This document shows, in pieces, positions 31,709 to 40,408 of a stretch of DNA of 64,000 nt (the stretch's first letter is position 1; every line of letters begins with the position of its first letter). Position numbers and translations under genes: made by a program. This DNA comes from Streptomyces atroolivaceus (GTDB taxonomy: Bacteria; Actinomycetota; Actinomycetes; Streptomycetales; Streptomycetaceae). Under the pieces are notes generated by a model. It saw only the letters and a list, made by a program, of their open reading frames with translations. It was not told the DNA's origin and ran no database searches. The stretch lies in assembly GCF_000717025.1 (NCBI RefSeq), contig NZ_JNXG01000007.1, positions 186,001 through 250,000 on the forward strand. The letters are read 5' to 3'.

Positions 31709-34700
31709 GCGTGCCGACCGCCCGGTGGACCACCGCCGATCCGTGCCGTTCCTTCACCACCTCGAGCTGGGCGGGGATGCGCCGGCGCAGGTCGGCCACG
31801 TGGCTGACGATGCCGACACTGCGGTCGCGTTCGCGCAGGGAGTCCAGGACGTCGAGCACCTCGTCGAGCGTCTGGTCGTCGAGGCTGCCGAAGCCCTCGT
31901 CGATGAAGAGCGTGTCCAGACGCACTCCGCCCGCCTCGTCCGTCACCACATCGGCGAGGCCGAGGGCCAGGGCGAGCGAGGCGAAGAACGTCTCTCCGCC
32001 GGACAGAGTGGCGGTATCGCGCTCCCGGCCCGTCCACGAGTCGACGACGTGCAGGCCGAGCCCCGCCCTGCGGCCCCCGCTGCGCTCGTCGGAGTGGACC
32101 AGCGTGTAGCGGCCCGCCGACATGCGCTGGAGGCGGGCCGTCGCCGCGGCGGCCACCTGCTCGAGGCGGGCCGCCAGCACGTACGCCTCGAGCCGCATCT
32201 TGCGCTCGTTGTCCGCGGAGGTGCCCGCGGCCAGTCCGGCGAGACGGGCCACCCTCTCGTGCTCCTGGCGCAGCGGCCCCAGAGCGCGCACCTCCTCCTC
32301 GGCGAGGCGGGAGAGCCGGCCGAGCTCCGCACCGCGCTCCTGCGCGGCAGCGTGGGCGGCGGCACCGGCGCGCAGCAACTTCGCGGACAGGTCGTACGCC
32401 GCCTGCGCCGCGTCAGGTGTCGCGGGCGGACGGCCGGCTGCCGCCCGGGCGTCCTCCTCGGCGAGCCGGTCGGCGACCGTGGCGGCCTCCGTCTGCCAGG
32501 CGTCGATCCGGTGCTGCAGCTCCCGCTGCGCGGTGTCGCCGAGGAGCTTCGCGGCGGCGGCCTGCGGGGTGTCGAAGCCGGCCCGGAAGGCGGCGTCGGC
32601 AAGCCTGCCGTCGGCCTCCTTGAGCCGTTCGGCGGCGTTCTGCTCGGCACGGAGCGTTTCGGCCGCCTCGGCCAGCAGCCCGGCACGGCGCTCCAGCAGT
32701 CCGGCGTGCTCGGCGACGGAGGCACAGTCCCCGCGAGCCTTCACCAACTCGGCTTCCAGGACAGCCTGTTCACGGTCGAGCGCTTCCCGCTGCGAGGTAC
32801 GGGCAGCCGCACGCCGCTCCGCCTGCTGCCGGTCGTCGAGCCGGCCGAGGTGCTCACGCTCGGCGGCCGCGAGGGCTTCTCTGGCCGCGTGCGCTCCTGC
32901 GGCCAGCCGGTGCGCCTCCGCGTGCTCCCGGGTCAGGCGGTCGACGGCGGCCCTGAGGCCGGCCACGGAAGCGGGGGTCCGGTCCGGTCCGGGGGTGCCG
33001 GTTCCGGCCTCCGGGCCCGCCGCCTCCGCCCGCGCCGCCGCGAGCCGTTCGCGCAGGACCCCCAGCTCGCTCTCCGCCTCCGCCCGGGCCCGGTCGGCCC
33101 GCTGGTGGGCGGCGAGAGCCGCCTCCTCGGTGGCACGGTCCACGTGGCCGGCCTCCGCGCGGGCCGGCTCCGGGTGCTCGGCCGAGCCGCACACCGTGCA
33201 GGGCACGCCGTCGACGAGCTGACCGGCCAGTTCCGCCGCGATGCCGCGCAGCCGCTGCTCCCGCAGTGCCAGCCACTTCTCGTGGGCGTCCACCGCCTGC
33301 TCACGGGCTGCGGTCAGGGCCGCCGCCGCAGCGCCCTCCTGCACGCCGAGAGCGTCACTCCGGCGCGCCGCCTCCAGCCTCCTGCGCGCGGGCTCGAGCC
33401 GGCCGGCCAGCTGTTCCGCGCGGGTCGCGGCATCCTGAGCCGTCTCGATGCGTTCCCTGAGACCCCGGTGGGTGGCGTCCCACCCGCTCAGCCACTCCGC
33501 CGTCTCCTGGATCAGTTCGTCGTCGGAGCGGGACTGCCGGTCCAGGCCGGCTCGTTCCGCCTCGATCTCGGCGCTGCGCCGTTCTGCGCGGCGTGCGGCG
33601 TCGAGTGCGCCCAGTTCCGCACGGATCCCGCGTTCCCTGCCGGCCAGCTGCTCCAGGCTCGCCTCCGCCAGCTCGGGAGGCAGCCCCGCACGGGTCCGTT
33701 CGCGTGCACGGACGGCCGTACGGTGGGCCCGCTCGGCCTCGTCGCGCAGATCGAGCGCCGGGGCGACCAGGTCCGCCTTGCGCGCGCGGGCCAGCTGTTC
33801 GTGGCAGCGGTCGCGTTCCGCGCGGCGGTCCTCCAGCCCTGCGGCGCGGCGCCGGGTCTCCGCGTACCGCTGCTGCAACCGGGCACGTTCGCGCTCGGCC
33901 TCGAGTGCGTGGCGCGCGGCGGCGCTCCGGCCCTCGGCCTCGGCCAGGACGCACTCGGCGATGTCGAGCCGCTCACGGGCTCCGCTGCGCGCGACGGCGG
34001 CCCACTGCAGGACCCCCTCGGCGAGACCGGGCTGCCCGGGCCGCTCCTCGGGCAGCGCCGCCTCCTCGGCCGCGGGCCCGGCCGCCTGCGCGATCCGCTG
34101 CGCGAGGGCGAGGATCTGCTCGTCCCCGGCTTTCACCCGGGCCTCGGCCGCACGGCGCAGTTCGGCCAGGCGCTCCTCGACGGCCGCGAAACGGCGGGTG
34201 TCGAACAGCCGGCCGAGCAGCTTGCCGCGTGCCTCCGCGTCGGCGCGCAGGAACCGCGCGAAGTCGCCCTGCGGCAGCAGCACCACCTGGCAGAACTGGT
34301 CCCGGCTCATCCCCATGAGCCCGCCGATCTCCTCGCCGATCTCCTGGTGGGAGCGGCTGAGCGCCTTCCAGCCCTGCTCGGGGTCGTACTCGCGGAGCCA
34401 GCTCTGCGCCTTCTCGGTCGTGAAGCCGCCACCCCTCTTCTTGGGGCGGGGCTGGGCCGGGCGCCTGGTGACCTCCAGCCGCCGCCCGCCGACGGTCAGC
34501 TCCAGGCACACCTCGGTCGGCCGGTCCACCGGGGCGTGGTCACTGCGCAGTGAGGTACCGGGGCTCTGCCGCGCGCCGGGCACCGCGCCGTACAGGCCGT
34601 AGCAGACCGCGTCGAGTACGGAGGTCTTGCCCGCGCCGGTCGGGCCGTGCAGCAGGAAGATCCCGGCCGAGGACAGCGCGTCGAAGTCGACTTCCTGAGT

Positions 34701-34748
34701 GGCCCCGAAGGGACCGAACGCGGTGAGGGTGAGCTTGTGGAGCCTCAT
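31698..34748 (-). CDS. sbcC: Nuclease SbcCD subunit C
   Basis: A 1016-residue SMC-like ATPase that works with SbcD on DNA hairpins and protein-blocked ends. Walker A is LLHGPTGAGKTSVLDAVCYG at about 33-52. Long Ala/Arg/Glu-rich coiled coils flank the zinc hook GVPCTVCGSAEHPEPA near residue 520. The C-terminal lobe has the signature LSGGETFFASLALALGLADVV and Walker B LDTLFIDEGFGSLDDQ. ATG 34748 (MRLHKLTLTAFGPF) overlaps the sbcD stop by ATGA. The frame continues upstream to 35174 inside sbcD, and that extension is rejected. Confidence 0.96.
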   Translation of the reverse strand: MRLHKLTLTAFGPFGATQEVDFDALSSAGIFLLHGPTGAGKTSVLDAVCYGLYGAVPGARQSPGTSLRSDHAPVDRPTEVCLELTVGGRRLEVTRRPAQPRPKKRGGGFTTEKAQSWLREYDPEQGWKALSRSHQEIGEEIGGLMGMSRDQFCQVVLLPQGDFARFLRADAEARGKLLGRLFDTRRFAAVEERLAELRRAAEARVKAGDEQILALAQRIAQAAGPAAEEAALPEERPGQPGLAEGVLQWAAVARSGARERLDIAECVLAEAEGRSAAARHALEAERERARLQQRYAETRRRAAGLEDRRAERDRCHEQLARARKADLVAPALDLRDEAERAHRTAVRARERTRAGLPPELAEASLEQLAGRERGIRAELGALDAARRAERRSAEIEAERAGLDRQSRSDDELIQETAEWLSGWDATHRGLRERIETAQDAATRAEQLAGRLEPARRRLEAARRSDALGVQEGAAAAALTAAREQAVDAHEKWLALREQRLRGIAAELAGQLVDGVPCTVCGSAEHPEPARAEAGHVDRATEEAALAAHQRADRARAEAESELGVLRERLAAARAEAAGPEAGTGTPGPDRTPASVAGLRAAVDRLTREHAEAHRLAAGAHAAREALAAAEREHLGRLDDRQQAERRAAARTSQREALDREQAVLEAELVKARGDCASVAEHAGLLERRAGLLAEAAETLRAEQNAAERLKEADGRLADAAFRAGFDTPQAAAAKLLGDTAQRELQHRIDAWQTEAATVADRLAEEDARAAAGRPPATPDAAQAAYDLSAKLLRAGAAAHAAAQERGAELGRLSRLAEEEVRALGPLRQEHERVARLAGLAAGTSADNERKMRLEAYVLAARLEQVAAAATARLQRMSAGRYTLVHSDERSGGRRAGLGLHVVDSWTGRERDTATLSGGETFFASLALALGLADVVTDEAGGVRLDTLFIDEGFGSLDDQTLDEVLDVLDSLRERDRSVGIVSHVADLRRRIPAQLEVVKERHGSAVVHRAVGTLSG

Positions 34749-35911
34749 CGGGACACCTCGTCGATCCCGTCGCCGACCCGTACGTCGTCGAAGACGGCGC
34801 GCAGCACCGTCCGCTCCTGAGCACTGGGGCCGCTCCCGCCGCGTACATGGGCCACGAAGTCCTCCGCCACCTGCTGGTCGTCCCGTCCCTGGAGCCGCTG
34901 GGCGTACGACGCGAGGGGGTCCTCGGGGGCACGCTCGGGGTCGAAGACCAGGCTGAGGGTGTACGGGAAGCGCTCGAGCAGGCGGGCCATCGGGTCGGCG
35001 GGCCGCGCCGGGTCGGTGAGGGTGGCTTCCACCCAGGCACCCCGGTGCCGTTCGAGGCCAGGGTCCTCGAGCAGCGTCCCGAGGGGGCCGCGCAGCCGTG
35101 CGAGCGGGCGCGGGACCGGGCAGTCGACGCGTTCGGCGACGAGGTCTCCGCCGGCGCCGAGGTCGATCAGCCACATCGTCTTGCGGTGCGCGTGCTCGGA
35201 GAAGGAGTACGCGAGCGGCGACCCCGAGTAGCGCACGCGTTCCGTGACCGTCTGGCAGCCGTGCAGGTGGCCGAGCGCCACGTAGTCGGCGCCGTCGAAG
35301 ACCCCGGCGGGGACGGCTGCGACGCCGCCGACCGTGATGTCGCGTTCACTGTCGCTGGGTTCACCGCCCGCCACGAACGCGTGGGCGAGCACCACGGACC
35401 GGGTGCCGTCCGGCCGGGACGCGAGGTCGGCCCTCACCCGGTCCATGGCCGCCGTGAGGACGGCTTCGTGCCCCGCTTTCGAGGCGCCCAGGCCGTCCTT
35501 GACGAGGGCGGGTTCCAGATAGGGCAGTCCGTAGAACGCCACGTCGCCCTGCGTGTCGCGCAGCACGACCGGGGTGGAGCAGTCGCCGGGGTCGGTACGC
35601 AGGTGGATCCCGGCACGTGCCATGAGACCCGCGCCGACACCGAGCCTGCGGGCGGAGTCGTGGTTCCCGGAGATCATGACGGTCGGCACCCCGGCGGCGG
35701 CGAGCCGGTGCAGCGCGTCGTCGAACAGCTGGACGGCCGACAGAGGCGGTACGGCACGGTCGTAGACGTCGCCCGCCACGACGACCACGTCCACCGAGTG
35801 TTCCCGCACCGCCTCGACGAGATGATCCAGGTAGGCGGCCTGGGCGTCGAGCATGGAAACGCGGTGGAAGGACCTGCCCAGGTGCCAGTCCGAGGTGTGC
35901 AGGATCCTCAC
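34745..35911 (-). CDS. sbcD: Exonuclease SbcCD subunit D
   Basis: A 388-residue Mre11-type metallophosphoesterase. The metal motifs are ILHTSDWHLGR at 3-13, VVVAGDVYDRA at about 49, MISGNHDSARRLG at about 83, VLAHAFVAGGE, and YVALGHLHGCQ. The start is GTG 35911 (VRILHTSDWHLGR) with GGAGTG 7 bp upstream. The family begins exactly there, so the longer frame to 35992 is rejected. It overlaps sbcC by 4 bp. Confidence 0.95.
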   Translation of the reverse strand: MRILHTSDWHLGRSFHRVSMLDAQAAYLDHLVEAVREHSVDVVVVAGDVYDRAVPPLSAVQLFDDALHRLAAAGVPTVMISGNHDSARRLGVGAGLMARAGIHLRTDPGDCSTPVVLRDTQGDVAFYGLPYLEPALVKDGLGASKAGHEAVLTAAMDRVRADLASRPDGTRSVVLAHAFVAGGEPSDSERDITVGGVAAVPAGVFDGADYVALGHLHGCQTVTERVRYSGSPLAYSFSEHAHRKTMWLIDLGAGGDLVAERVDCPVPRPLARLRGPLGTLLEDPGLERHRGAWVEATLTDPARPADPMARLLERFPYTLSLVFDPERAPEDPLASYAQRLQGRDDQQVAEDFVAHVRGGSGPSAQERTVLRAVFDDVRVGDGIDEVSR

Positions 35912-36044
35912 GACATCACTCCGACGGCTACGACACGCATGTTCCACTTCCTCCGCCCCCGGGACCGCACCGGTCCGGCACCCGCCCGCCACGGGAGATC
36001 CGTGTCAGGCCCGACCACGCTAATGCCGCGCGGCCCCGGATCCC

Positions 36045-36680
36045 TCATCCGGTCCGGACGTCCCCGTACGCCTCGCCACCCAGTTCGAGGGTCGCGGAGC
36101 CTGCCGTGGCGTCGGCCAGCCACGCGGTGAACCCGTCCACGTCGGCGTCCGGCAGCCCGATGCCGATGGTCACCGCCTCCGCGTAGCTGACGTCACGCAC
36201 GGCCACGCCGGTGGCCCGCAGATCGTTCTCCAGCTTGCCCGCCCGCTGGTGGTCCACCGTGACGGTGGCGAGACGGAACCGTCGGCGGGTGGTCGTGCCC
36301 AGCGCGTCGAGGGCTTCACCGACCGCTCCTCCGTACGCCCGGATCAGTCCGCCCGCGCCGAGCTTGACGCCGCCGAAGTAGCGGGTGACGACGGCGACGG
36401 CGTACCGCACGTCCCGGCGCAGGAGCATCTGCAGCATGGGGACGCCGGCGGTTCCGCCGGGCTCCCCGTCGTCACCGGCCTTCTGCACGGCGGCGTCGGC
36501 ACCGATGACGTAGGCGAAGCAGTTGTGGTTGGCGGTGGGGTGCTCCTTGCGGATGCGCGCGACGAACTCCTGCGCCTCCTGCTCGGTGGCGGCGGGGGCG
36601 AGCGCGCAGAGGAAACGCGATCGGCTGACCTCGGTCTCGTGCACGCCCGCGCGGGCGACTGTCCGGTACTGCTCCTGCAT
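36045..36680 (-). CDS. IMPACT/YigZ family protein
   Basis: A 211-residue member of the UPF0029/IMPACT family. The opening SRSRFLCALAPAATEQEAQEFVARIRKEHPTANHNCFAYVIG, then DDGEPGGTAGVPMLQMLL and VVTRYFGGVKLGAGGLIRAYGGAV, are the family signatures. The C-terminal DUF1949 domain follows. Bacterial members are implicated in nucleic-acid or translation-related functions, but their activity is not settled. It stands alone between sbcD and a divergent CoA-binding gene. Confidence 0.9.
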   Translation of the reverse strand: MQEQYRTVARAGVHETEVSRSRFLCALAPAATEQEAQEFVARIRKEHPTANHNCFAYVIGADAAVQKAGDDGEPGGTAGVPMLQMLLRRDVRYAVAVVTRYFGGVKLGAGGLIRAYGGAVGEALDALGTTTRRRFRLATVTVDHQRAGKLENDLRATGVAVRDVSYAEAVTIGIGLPDADVDGFTAWLADATAGSATLELGGEAYGDVRTG

Positions 36681-36762
36681 CGGTCCACCCTATGCGCCGG
36701 TCCGCCCGGCACCCTCACCCTCCCGTGGGGAATGGTCCGGCGTGACCGTCCGTTGTCCGGGC

Positions 36763-37179
36763 ATGTACGCAGACGATGAGACGGTTCGCAGGATCCTCCA
36801 GGACACGGGCGACACCTGGGCGGTGGTCGGCCTGTCCGGCAACCGCGCCCGCGCGGCCTACGGGGTCGCGGAGGTCCTCAAGCGCTTCGGCAAGAGGGTG
36901 GTGCCCGTCCACCCCAAGGCGGAGCCGGTCCACGGCGAACAGGGATACGCCTCGCTGGCGGACATACCCTTCCCCGTCGATGTGGTGGATGTCTTCGTCA
37001 ACAGCGAGCTGGCGGGCGGCGTGGCCGACGAGGCGGTGGCGGCCGGCGCGAAGGCGGTCTGGTTCCAGCTCGGTGTGATCGACGAGGAGGCGTACGAGCG
37101 CACGCGTGAGGCGGGCCTCGCCATGGTGATGGACCGCTGCCCGGCGATCGAGATACCCCGCCTGGGCCTTCGCCGCTGA
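36763..37179 (+). CDS. CoA-binding domain protein
   Basis: A 138-residue YccU-like protein made of one CoA-binding Rossmann domain: WAVVGLSGNRARAAYGVAEVLKRFGKRVVPVHPK, then VDVVDVFVNSE and AKAVWFQLGVID. MVMDRCPAIEIPRL closes the fold. It may bind CoA or a related nucleotide; no enzyme activity can be assigned. ATG 36763 (MYADDETVRRIL) is the family start. Confidence 0.88.
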   Translation: MYADDETVRRILQDTGDTWAVVGLSGNRARAAYGVAEVLKRFGKRVVPVHPKAEPVHGEQGYASLADIPFPVDVVDVFVNSELAGGVADEAVAAGAKAVWFQLGVIDEEAYERTREAGLAMVMDRCPAIEIPRLGLRR

Positions 37180-37304
37180 CCCGGGCTCCGGCGCCCGGCG
37201 TCCCCACGGCCCCGCCCGCGCGATGACGCGGCTCCGTCGGGAACACCGGCCCGGCGCCCCAGGCGTGGTGTCGCGAAGAGTCCCGGCGCGGGAGAATGCG
37301 GCCT

Positions 37305-38108
37305 GTGACACAGCCTCCCCTCCTCGGCGGTGAACGCGCCGCCGCCCAGCTGTACGAGCTCGGCGTACGGCAGGGTGGTGTGGTGCTGGTGCACGCATCG
37401 ATGCGTTCCGTGGGCGGGGACGCCCGGAGCATGGCCGACGCGCTGCGCCGGGCTCTGGGGCCGCAGGGCACGCTGGTCGTCCCGGCCTTCACTCCGGAGA
37501 ATTCCGACACCTCGCGCTCCTTCCTGGACCGTGTGCGCGGCCTGAGTGACGAGGCACGCGCCGAGGTGCGTGCCTCGATGCCGGCGTTCGACCCGGCGGC
37601 CTCTCCCGCACCCACGATGGGGGCGCTCGCCGAAGTGGTGCGGCTGACTCCCGGCGCGCTGCGCAGCACCCACCCGCAGACCTCGTTCGCCGCGCTCGGC
37701 CCTGCGGCGGCCCAGCTGCTCGCGGGGCACCGCCAGGACTGCCACCTGGGCGAGGCGTCCCCCCTGGCCCGGCTGTACGAGGCCGACGCACAGGTCCTGC
37801 TGCTGGGCACGGGCTTCGGCAGCTGCACCGCCTTCCACCTCGCGGAGTACCGCCGCCCCGCCCCGCCCCGGCGCCTCTACCGCTGCGTGGTGGCGTCGGA
37901 GGGCGGAGGAGGAGGGTGGTGGGAGTACGAGGACATCGTCCTGGACGACAGCGACTTCGCCGCTCTGGGTGACGACTTCGTCCACGCTCGGGCCGGGAGG
38001 GTGGGCACCGGCCGGGTGGGCACCGCCCGGAGCCACCTGTTCCCTCTCCGCACAGCCGTGGACTTCGCCACGGGATGGCTCAAGGGCCGTCGCAGCCGGA
38101 TGAGTTGA
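37305..38108 (+). CDS. AAC(3)-family N-acetyltransferase
   Basis: A 267-residue protein of the antibiotic N-acetyltransferase family (aminoglycoside 3-N-acetyltransferase-like). Conserved blocks are VVLVHASMRSVGG at about 25, TLVVPAFTPENSD, STHPQTSFAALGP, and LLLGTGFGSCTAFHLAEY (the typical NT before ALH is replaced by SCTAFH). True aminoglycoside resistance is not implied, since many streptomycete members have other substrates. GTG 37305 gives better ribosome-site spacing than ATG 37296. Its stop codon overlaps a TTG that opens the frameshifted remnant behind it. Confidence 0.85.
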   Translation: MTQPPLLGGERAAAQLYELGVRQGGVVLVHASMRSVGGDARSMADALRRALGPQGTLVVPAFTPENSDTSRSFLDRVRGLSDEARAEVRASMPAFDPAASPAPTMGALAEVVRLTPGALRSTHPQTSFAALGPAAAQLLAGHRQDCHLGEASPLARLYEADAQVLLLGTGFGSCTAFHLAEYRRPAPPRRLYRCVVASEGGGGGWWEYEDIVLDDSDFAALGDDFVHARAGRVGTGRVGTARSHLFPLRTAVDFATGWLKGRRSRMS

Positions 38109-38507
38109 CCGTTCCTCCCTTGCACGTGTCGGGCCCTCTCAACGCGGCGCAGGACGTCGCCGTCGTGGACCGCATCGGCTACCGCGTCGAGTTCGCCCTG
38201 CCCGACGCCGGGAGGCGGCCTGCGGGATCCGAGAGGTGGGCGAGCCGGGAGGAGACGGTGCGGCTGATCACCTCGCGCGGGCTCACGGACGGCACGGATT
38301 TCGATCTCGTCCGGATGGGGCCGGGCCTGCCTCTGCCCAGCCGGAACCTCCTCATCGGCCGGCTGACGGAAGCGGCGACGAGAGGCCGGCGGGATACTGG
38401 TCAGGGTGCGCGTCACGGACCGGGTGGGCGACGTCCACGAACGCACCATCAACCTGCTCAAGGGGGCCGTCCGGGCGCCTCCGCACCCGAACCCTCCCCT
38501 GGTCTGA
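38105..38507 (+). pseudogene. Frameshifted small gene of unknown function
   Basis: Protein-like sequence switches frame once. From 38126 to about 38383 one frame reads DVAVVDRIGYRVEFALPDAG and WASREETVRLITSRGLTDG, ending LLIGRLTEAATR. After one extra base near 38384 the next frame continues AGGILVRVRVTDRVGDVHER and TINLLKGAVRAPP to a stop at 38505-38507. Both parts have strong G/C at third positions; the alternative continuation is Arg/Gly-rich shadow sequence. This is either a real frameshift, a sequencing error, or a pseudogene. The product is not recognised. Confidence 0.55.
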
Positions 38508-38781
38508 CGCCCTGAGGGGCCACTTCGGACACCGGGCGCCCTCCGGCACCGAGGCCCTCCGGTACGCCCGCGTCCGGCAGGGCGGCCCGGCGCCCCGCAC
38601 GGCACGGTCAGCCGGCAGGCCACCCGATCGGCCGCCACCGCGTTCGCGACGGGCGGGGCGAGCAGGCCGTCCAGCCGGTCGGGGCGGCCGGTGAGGCCTC
38701 ACCACTCACCCAGGGGGGGTATCGCCGCTCACCCCCAGGGATGCGCGCATGCCGCTCACGCCAACAGCCCGCACCAACCGC
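38508..38781. other. Intergenic region, possible gene remnant
   Basis: About 270 bp without an intact gene. On the minus strand a short frame (about 38615-38695) reads GRPDRLDGLLAPPVANAVAA with normal third-position bias, but it has no proper start or end. Runs of G and C (AGGGGGGG, ACCCCCAGG) lie near 38710-38740. Confidence 0.35.
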
Positions 38782-39369
38782 TCACTTGCTCTCACGGCGG
38801 ACGACCGGGGGAATGGAGACCGCCATGGTCAGATCGGCCGGCTCGGAGCCGTCGTTGCGGTAACTGTGCGGCACATGGGCCTCGAACGTGGCGGAGGTGC
38901 CGGCGGGCACCACGTGGACCTCACCGTCGACGATCAGGGTCAGCTCACCTGCCGTGACGTGGAGGAGCTCCACCGTCCCCTCGGGATGGGGGTCGGAAGC
39001 GCTGCCGTCGCCGGGCATCAGATGCCAGGACCAGAGCTCGATCGGCCCCCGGGCCTCGGTGCCCACCAGGAGCGTGGTCGAGCTGCCGGCCTCCGTCGAC
39101 CACATGCGCACCGCCTGGCTCTCCGGCACCAGCCGCACCTGGGATCCCTGCTCGTAGTCGAGCAGTGTGGTGATGCTGACGCCGAGCGCGTCGGCGAGCT
39201 TGACGGTGGTGCCGACGCTCGGGTTCGTGCGTGCCTGCTCGATCTGGATGATCATGCCACGGCTGACCCCCGCTCGGGCCGCGAGAGCGTCCAGGGTGAA
39301 GCCGCGCTCGCCTCGCCAGCGCTTGAGATTGCGAGCGAGCGACTGGGTGAGCTGATCGAGGTCAGACAC
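38782..39369 (-). CDS. XRE-family regulator with cupin domain
   Basis: A 195-residue regulator. The N-terminal HTH_3 (about 10-65) reads LKRWRGERGFTLDALAARAGVSRGMIIQIEQARTNPSVGTTVKLADALGV. The C-terminal cupin_2 domain (about 105-185) includes GTVELLHVTAGELTLIVDGEVHVVPAGTSATFEAHVPHSYRN. Such HipB/SutR/PuuR-like proteins sense a small metabolite through the cupin fold. It is divergent from a DMT-type exporter and probably represses it and itself through the palindrome at 39384-39396. Confidence 0.92.
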   Translation of the reverse strand: MSDLDQLTQSLARNLKRWRGERGFTLDALAARAGVSRGMIIQIEQARTNPSVGTTVKLADALGVSITTLLDYEQGSQVRLVPESQAVRMWSTEAGSSTTLLVGTEARGPIELWSWHLMPGDGSASDPHPEGTVELLHVTAGELTLIVDGEVHVVPAGTSATFEAHVPHSYRNDGSEPADLTMAVSIPPVVRRESK

Positions 39370-39383
39370 ATTCCGTCCAATAT

Positions 39384-39396
39384 TCTGTATGACAGA
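39384..39396. promoter_or_regulatory. Palindromic operator between XRE-cupin regulator and DMT exporter
   Basis: TCTGT-ATG-ACAGA, a perfect 5+3+5 inverted repeat in the only clearly AT-rich patch nearby (39371-39410). It ends 15 bp before the regulator start. TTGAAA at 39398-39403 is a possible -35 box for the exporter. Confidence 0.6.
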
Positions 39397-39461
39397 GTTG
39401 AAAATAGTGCACTACGGTGTGGCGTACCCACCGACCACGGCACTGTACTGCGAGGCGCCCG

Positions 39462-40328
39462 ATGACAGCACTGTTCGCCCTGGCCACAAGCCTGCTGTGG
39501 GGGTTGGCCGATTTCGGCGGCGGACTGCTCACCCGGCGCGCCCCGGCGCTCACCGTGGTGGTCGTGTCGCAGTGCATCGCCGCCGTCGTCCTGGGGGTGG
39601 TGGTGATCGCGACCGGCGCGTGGAGCGAGGCCGGGGGCCGGCTCTGGTTCGCGGTCGCGGCGGGGGCCGTCGGCCCTGTGGCGATGCTGAGCTTCTACAA
39701 GGCCCTGGCACTCGGCCCGATGGGCGTGGTCTCCCCGCTCGGCTCCCTCGGGGTGGCGGTCCCGGTGGCAGTGGGCCTGCTCGTCGGGGAGCGGCCAGGA
39801 CTGCTGCAGGTCGCCGGAGTGGTCGTCGCCGTCGCGGGGGTCGTCCTGGCCGGGGGGCCTCAGCTGCGTGGCGCACCGGTGCAACGCCAGGCGGTCCTGC
39901 TGACCCTGCTGGCCGCGTTCGGATTCGGAGCGGTCATGGCACTGATCGCGGAGGCGTCCACGACCGTGACCGGACTCTTCCTCGCCCTGTTCGTCCAGCG
40001 GATGACGAACATCGCGGTCGGCGGAACGGCCCTGTACGTCTCCGTGCGCCGCGGCGGCCGCGCGCTGCCGGAGGAAGGCGGAATCGGCGTCGTACGGGCG
40101 GCTCTGCCGGCCCTGGCCTTCGTCGGGCTCGCCGATGTCGCGGCCAACGGCACGTACTCCATCGCCGCTCAGCACGGCCCGGTCACCGTGGCCGCCGTCC
40201 TGGCCTCCCTGTATCCGGTGGTGACGGCGCTGGCGGCGCGGAGCGTTCTGGGTGAGCGGATGCGCGGTGTGCAGGCGGCGGGGGCGGGCCTGGCGCTGCT
40301 CGGAACGGTCCTGCTGGCGACCGGCTGA
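39462..40328 (+). CDS. DMT-superfamily (EamA) transporter
   Basis: A 288-residue membrane protein with ten hydrophobic segments in two EamA repeats. The first repeat begins LFALATSLLWGLADFGGG and includes FYKALALGPMGVVSPLGSLGVAVPVAVGLLVGERP. The second includes VGLADVAANGTYSIAAQHGPVTVAAVLASLYPVVTALAARSVLGER. These proteins usually export metabolites or amino acids. ATG 39462 is chosen; the frame from 39417 would run through the operator region. Divergent from the XRE-cupin regulator. Confidence 0.92.
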   Translation: MTALFALATSLLWGLADFGGGLLTRRAPALTVVVVSQCIAAVVLGVVVIATGAWSEAGGRLWFAVAAGAVGPVAMLSFYKALALGPMGVVSPLGSLGVAVPVAVGLLVGERPGLLQVAGVVVAVAGVVLAGGPQLRGAPVQRQAVLLTLLAAFGFGAVMALIAEASTTVTGLFLALFVQRMTNIAVGGTALYVSVRRGGRALPEEGGIGVVRAALPALAFVGLADVAANGTYSIAAQHGPVTVAAVLASLYPVVTALAARSVLGERMRGVQAAGAGLALLGTVLLATG

Positions 40329-40408
40329 AGCAGCACGTACAGGACGGACCCCGGTCCGGCACAGGCGGGCGCCGCTCCACGGCCCGGCCCGACCCGTCGG
40401 CCAGAAGC

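Noticed and set aside
31725..34553. 942-codon open frame antisense to sbcC
   Set aside because: It is the complement-strand shadow of sbcC, where high third-position G/C removes stops; the product is compositionally odd (Gly/Gln/Leu/Arg) and sbcC has all of its motifs.
31698..35174. A longer SbcC starting inside sbcD
   Set aside because: The N-terminal 142 residues are shadow sequence of sbcD; the family starts at MRLHKLTLTAFGPF, 4 bp inside the sbcD stop.
37305..38108. Aminoglycoside resistance gene
   Set aside because: The family match is fair, but the conserved NTALH-like segment is altered (SCTAFH) and many chromosomal streptomycete members are not resistance enzymes, so only the family name is given.
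38615..38695. Short minus-strand frame reading GRPDRLDGLLAPPVANAVAA
   Set aside because: Codon bias is normal but there is no start, no complete domain and no recognisable family; noted only as a possible relic.
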